64,000 bases of DNA, taken from positions 45,587-109,586 of the forward strand of contig REDU01000085.1 of NCBI GenBank assembly GCA_007693335.1, given 5' to 3'. The notes below the pieces were generated by a model, which was not told where the DNA came from, did not search any database, and was given only the letters and a program-made list of their open reading frames with translations. This DNA is from Ilumatobacter sp. (GTDB lineage: Bacteria; Actinomycetota; Acidimicrobiia; Acidimicrobiales; Ilumatobacteraceae). Each line of letters begins with the position of its first letter. Position 1 is the stretch's first letter. Shown here one piece after another: positions 60,725 to 64,000 of the stretch. Position numbers and translations under genes: made by a program.

Positions 60725-63700
60725 TCAGAGGTCGACGAAGAGCCCGTCCATGAGATCGGCCAACTCCTGGTCGTGCACCGTCTTGGAGCCGGTGGCCGGA
60801 CTGCCGGACTCGACCCGCGCCACGTGGCGCAGGTCGTAGCCGCGGTCCTTGATCCGCCAGGTGCGGTGCTCGACGAAGTTCCACGGCCCCATGTTCTCGG
60901 GCTCCTCCTGCAACCAGCGCAGCTCCTTCGCGTTCGGGTAGCGCTCCAGCAACGCGAACATCTTCTCGGTGGGCAGCGGGTAGAGCTGCTCGACCCGAAC
61001 CACCGCGACCGGCGCATTCCGCGCATCGCGCTCGGCCATGGCGTCCCACGCGACCTTGCCGGTGCAGAAGACGACGCGCCGGATCGACTCGGGGTCGGTC
61101 ACCCCCGGATCGTCGATGACCTCCTGGAACGATCCGGAGGTGAGCTCGTCGATCTTCGATCTCGTCTGCTTCATCCGGAGCCCCTGCTTCGGGGTGAAGA
61201 TCACCAGCGGCGTGCGGCGCTCGCTGTGGACCTGGCGGCGCAGGAGGTGGAAGTACTGCGCCGCCGTGGTGGCATTGCAGAGCTGGATGTTGTCCTCGGC
61301 CGCGAGGATGAGGAACCGCTCGATCCGCGCCGACGAGTGCTCCGGCCCCTGCCCCTCGTACCCGTGTGGCAGCAACAGCACGAGGCCGTTCTGCTGGCCC
61401 CATTTGTCCTCGGCGGCCACGAGGTACTGGTCGATGATGATCTGTGCACCGTTGATGAAGTCGCCGAACTGGGCCTCCCACAACACGAGCGCTTCGGGGT
61501 TGGCGTGGCTGTAGCCGTACTCGTACCCCAACGCGGCGTACTCCGACAGCAGCGAGTCGTACACCCAGAACTTCGCTCCGTTCTCACCCAACTCGTTGAG
61601 GGGGATCCACGGTTCGGCGGTCTCGAAGTCGACCAGCGCGGCATGACGCTGGCTGAACGTGCCGCGGCGGGAGTCCTGGCCGGCGAGACGGACCGGATGG
61701 CCATCGATCACCAGCGAACCGATGGCCAGCGCCTCGGCGGTGGCCCAGTCGAGCTCACCGTCGTCGTGGTACATCGTCGATCGCGTGTCGAACTGTCGGC
61801 CGAGCTTCGGGTGGATGGTGAAGCCCTCCGGGTAGTCGGTGAGCTTCTCGAACACACGGTCGAGGACGGCGCGATCCACGCCGGTCTCGATCGGTGGGAG
61901 CACGCCGATCGGCTTCGGCGGGCGCGGTGCCTTGGTGGGCGGGGCCGCCTGGGCGCGGGTCTCGTCGAGGGCCACCTGCAGCTTGTGCTGGAAGTCGGTG
62001 AGCGCCTGCTCGGCTTCCTCCATCGTGATGTCGCCGCGCTTCACGAGCGCCTCGACGAACAGCTTGCGTACGCTGCGACGATCGGCGATCGCCCGGTACA
62101 TCAGCGGTTGCGTGTAGCTCGGGTCGTCGCCCTCGTTGTGACCGTGGCGGCGGTAGCACACCATGTCGATCACGACGTCCTTGTGGAATTTCTGGCGGTA
62201 GTCCCACGCCAGCTTCGCCACCCGCACACACGCCTCGGGGTCGTCGCCGTTCACGTGGAAGATCGGTGCCTGCACGGTCTTGGCGACATCGGAGCAGTAG
62301 ATGGAACTGCGGGCGAACTGCGGGGCCGTGGTGAACCCGATCTGGTTGTTGATGATCAAGTGGATGCTGCCACCCACGCGATAGCCGCCGATGTCGCTCA
62401 TGGCGAGCGTCTCGGCCACCACGCCCTGGCCCGCGAAGGCGGCGTCACCGTGGATCTGCACGGCCAGCACCGGGTACGAACCGGGCGGGTCGATCTGGTC
62501 CTGCTCGGCGCGCACCATGCCCATGACGATCGGGTTGACCGTCTCGAGATGGCTGGGGTTCGCGGCCAACTCGATCGGGATGTCGCTCCCGCTCGGGCTC
62601 ACGTACTTGCCGGTGGCGCCGAGGTGGTACTTCACGTCGCCCGACCCCTGCACGGTGGTGGGATCGACGTGCCCCTCGAACTCCGAGAAGATCGCCTCGT
62701 AGCTCTTGCCCATGATGTTCGACAGCACGTTGAGCCGGCCGCGGTGAGCCATGCCGAGCACACAGCTGTGGAGGCCTTCGTCGGCGGCACTCGACAGGAT
62801 CTCGTCGAGGATCGGGATGGCCGACTCGGCACCCTCGATCCCGAAGCGCTTGGTGCCCACGTACTTGGTGGCGAGGAACTTCTCGAACGCCTCGGCCGCG
62901 TTGAGCCGCTCGAGGATGCGGTGCTTGCGCTCCTTGGGCATCGGCGGATGCGGCACCTCGACCTGGCTCTGGATCCAGCGCTGCTCCTCGGTGTCCTGGA
63001 TGTGCATGTACTCGACGCCGATGGTGCGGCAGTACGCGTCACGCAGCACACCGAGCAGATCGCCGAGACGCATCTTGGTGCGACCCCCCACACCGTCGGT
63101 GAGGAATTCACGGTCGAGGTCCCAGATGGTGAGCCCGTACGTGGCCGGGTCGAGCTCGACCGGGGTGTGGGGCTCCTTCCACCGCAACGGGTCGAGGTCG
63201 GCCAGCAGGTGGCCGCGCACCCGGTGCACGCGGATGAGCTTGGCGACCTGCATCTGCTTGTGCAGCATCGCCTCTTCGCGATCCATCGGGTTGGTGTCGG
63301 GGCGCCACTTCACGGCCTCGTACGGCATGTCGAGCGCGGCGAAGATGTCCTGGTAGAAGTCGTGCTCACCGAGCAGCAGTTCGTGGATGCGCTTCAGGAA
63401 CAGTCCGGACTCTGCACCCTGGATGATGCGGTGGTCGTAGGTGCTCGTGATCGTGACGACCTTGCTCACGCCGAACGACGAGAGGTTCGAACGGTCGGCA
63501 CCCTCGAACTCGGCCGGGTAGTCGATGTTGCCGACCCCCACGATCACGCCCTGGCCGGGCATCAGACGCGGCACCGACTGCACCGTGCCGATCGTGCCGG
63601 GGTTGGTGAGGGTGATGTTGGCGCCCTGGAAATCGTCGATGGTGAGCTTGTTGTTACGGACCTTGCGGATGATCTCCTCGTAGGCCGCGAGGAACCCGGC

Positions 63701-64000
63701 GAAGTCGAGCGTGTCGGCGTCGCGCAACACCGGCACGACGAGCGTGCGGGTGCCGTCACCTTTGTCGATGTCGACGGCGAGACCCATGTTCACGTGCTCG
63801 TTGCGGACGATTCGGGGCTTGCCGTCGGAGCCCGCGAGGAACGAGTTGTTCATCGACGGCACCGAGTCGGCCACGGCGCGCACGATGGCGTAGCCGATCA
63901 GGTGGGTGAAGCTCACCTTGCCCTGGCCACTGCGCTCGCGGAACCCGTTGATCACCTTGCGGTTGACCTCGAGCAGCTTGGCCGGCACGTTCCGGAAGCT
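60725..64000 (-). CDS. kgd: Multifunctional 2-oxoglutarate dehydrogenase-type E2/E1 (Kgd), partial
   Basis: The gene enters from the right edge and ends at 60725; 1,091 codons are present. The visible start of the window is the E2 succinyltransferase domain (KLLEVNRKVINGFRERSGQG, NPGTIGTVQSVPRLMPGQGV, and STYDHRIIQGAESGLFLKRI). The E1 thiamine-diphosphate domain follows: GMAHRGRLNVLSN, ANPSHLETVNPIV, VQIHGDAAFAGQGVV, and AQFGDF...PHGYEGQGPEHSSARIER. This E2-E1 fusion is typical of Actinobacteriota and drives the oxoglutarate step of the TCA cycle. The E2 N-terminal part lies outside. No regulatory GarA gene is in view. Confidence 0.95.
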   Translation of the reverse strand, partial: SFRNVPAKLLEVNRKVINGFRERSGQGKVSFTHLIGYAIVRAVADSVPSMNNSFLAGSDGKPRIVRNEHVNMGLAVDIDKGDGTRTLVVPVLRDADTLDFAGFLAAYEEIIRKVRNNKLTIDDFQGANITLTNPGTIGTVQSVPRLMPGQGVIVGVGNIDYPAEFEGADRSNLSSFGVSKVVTITSTYDHRIIQGAESGLFLKRIHELLLGEHDFYQDIFAALDMPYEAVKWRPDTNPMDREEAMLHKQMQVAKLIRVHRVRGHLLADLDPLRWKEPHTPVELDPATYGLTIWDLDREFLTDGVGGRTKMRLGDLLGVLRDAYCRTIGVEYMHIQDTEEQRWIQSQVEVPHPPMPKERKHRILERLNAAEAFEKFLATKYVGTKRFGIEGAESAIPILDEILSSAADEGLHSCVLGMAHRGRLNVLSNIMGKSYEAIFSEFEGHVDPTTVQGSGDVKYHLGATGKYVSPSGSDIPIELAANPSHLETVNPIVMGMVRAEQDQIDPPGSYPVLAVQIHGDAAFAGQGVVAETLAMSDIGGYRVGGSIHLIINNQIGFTTAPQFARSSIYCSDVAKTVQAPIFHVNGDDPEACVRVAKLAWDYRQKFHKDVVIDMVCYRRHGHNEGDDPSYTQPLMYRAIADRRSVRKLFVEALVKRGDITMEEAEQALTDFQHKLQVALDETRAQAAPPTKAPRPPKPIGVLPPIETGVDRAVLDRVFEKLTDYPEGFTIHPKLGRQFDTRSTMYHDDGELDWATAEALAIGSLVIDGHPVRLAGQDSRRGTFSQRHAALVDFETAEPWIPLNELGENGAKFWVYDSLLSEYAALGYEYGYSHANPEALVLWEAQFGDFINGAQIIIDQYLVAAEDKWGQQNGLVLLLPHGYEGQGPEHSSARIERFLILAAEDNIQLCNATTAAQYFHLLRRQVHSERRTPLVIFTPKQGLRMKQTRSKIDELTSGSFQEVIDDPGVTDPESIRRVVFCTGKVAWDAMAERDARNAPVAVVRVEQLYPLPTEKMFALLERYPNAKELRWLQEEPENMGPWNFVEHRTWRIKDRGYDLRHVARVESGSPATGSKTVHDQELADLMDGLFVDL

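Overview
The window is ordinary high-GC bacterial chromosome, densely packed and with no plasmid, phage, transposase or CRISPR signal. The gene set points to the phylum Actinobacteriota: an F420-type LLM oxidoreductase, a fused E2-E1 oxoglutarate decarboxylase of the Kgd type, GTP-dependent PEP carboxykinase, a DUF3499-like zinc protein, an HRDC-tailed UvrD helicase and many start codons that look leaderless. The exported PVTPCRLVDTR-type repeat protein is common in Acidimicrobiia, so my best guess is the class Acidimicrobiia (Ilumatobacter-like). The lineage is inference, not proof.

Layout: 1-7.2 kb carries the start of a secreted protein, an ABC ATPase and a minus-strand membrane operon (NfeD protease, slipin, P-type cation ATPase, DUF3499-like protein, SRPBCC protein). 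7.3-10.9 kb holds an MscS channel and a secreted repeat protein with an HExxH motif, followed by tRNA-Val(CAC). 11-21.3 kb holds enzymes and regulators: an APH-like kinase, a J-domain membrane protein lacking a normal start codon, a 2-hydroxyacid dehydrogenase, an Lrp regulator, an aldehyde dehydrogenase, an alternative-oxidase-like diiron protein, alanine dehydrogenase, a P450, ArfB and an LLM oxidoreductase. 21.4-27 kb has two MFS proteins (one fused to a cyclic-nucleotide-binding domain) around divergent murF and ddl.

27-34 kb is the most distinctive block. A TetR repressor and nested palindromes face a tightly coupled operon: an acyl-CoA reductase/HAD fusion, a 38-residue ORF joined at both ends by ATGA overlaps, a medium-chain dehydrogenase without structural-zinc cysteines, a LarA-like nickel-pincer racemase homologue and a PlsC-type acyltransferase. 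This looks like a lipid-modifying pathway of unknown product.

34-64 kb is mainly core metabolism: a LysM lipoprotein, gltD-gltB, a crotonase, a nitroreductase, recG-fakA, rpmB plus a cold-shock-like protein, pckG, a PIG-L deacetylase operon, galK, a PH-domain protein, uvrD2-like, xthA, a NYN-S1-histone-H1-like fusion, a HAD hydrolase and kgd (cut by the right edge).

Two genome-scale patterns stand out. Many genes have a TANNNT hexamer only 6-10 nt before the start codon, suggesting leaderless mRNAs. A dispersed hairpin element based on CCGAACTGTCCGCG sits between three convergent gene pairs.
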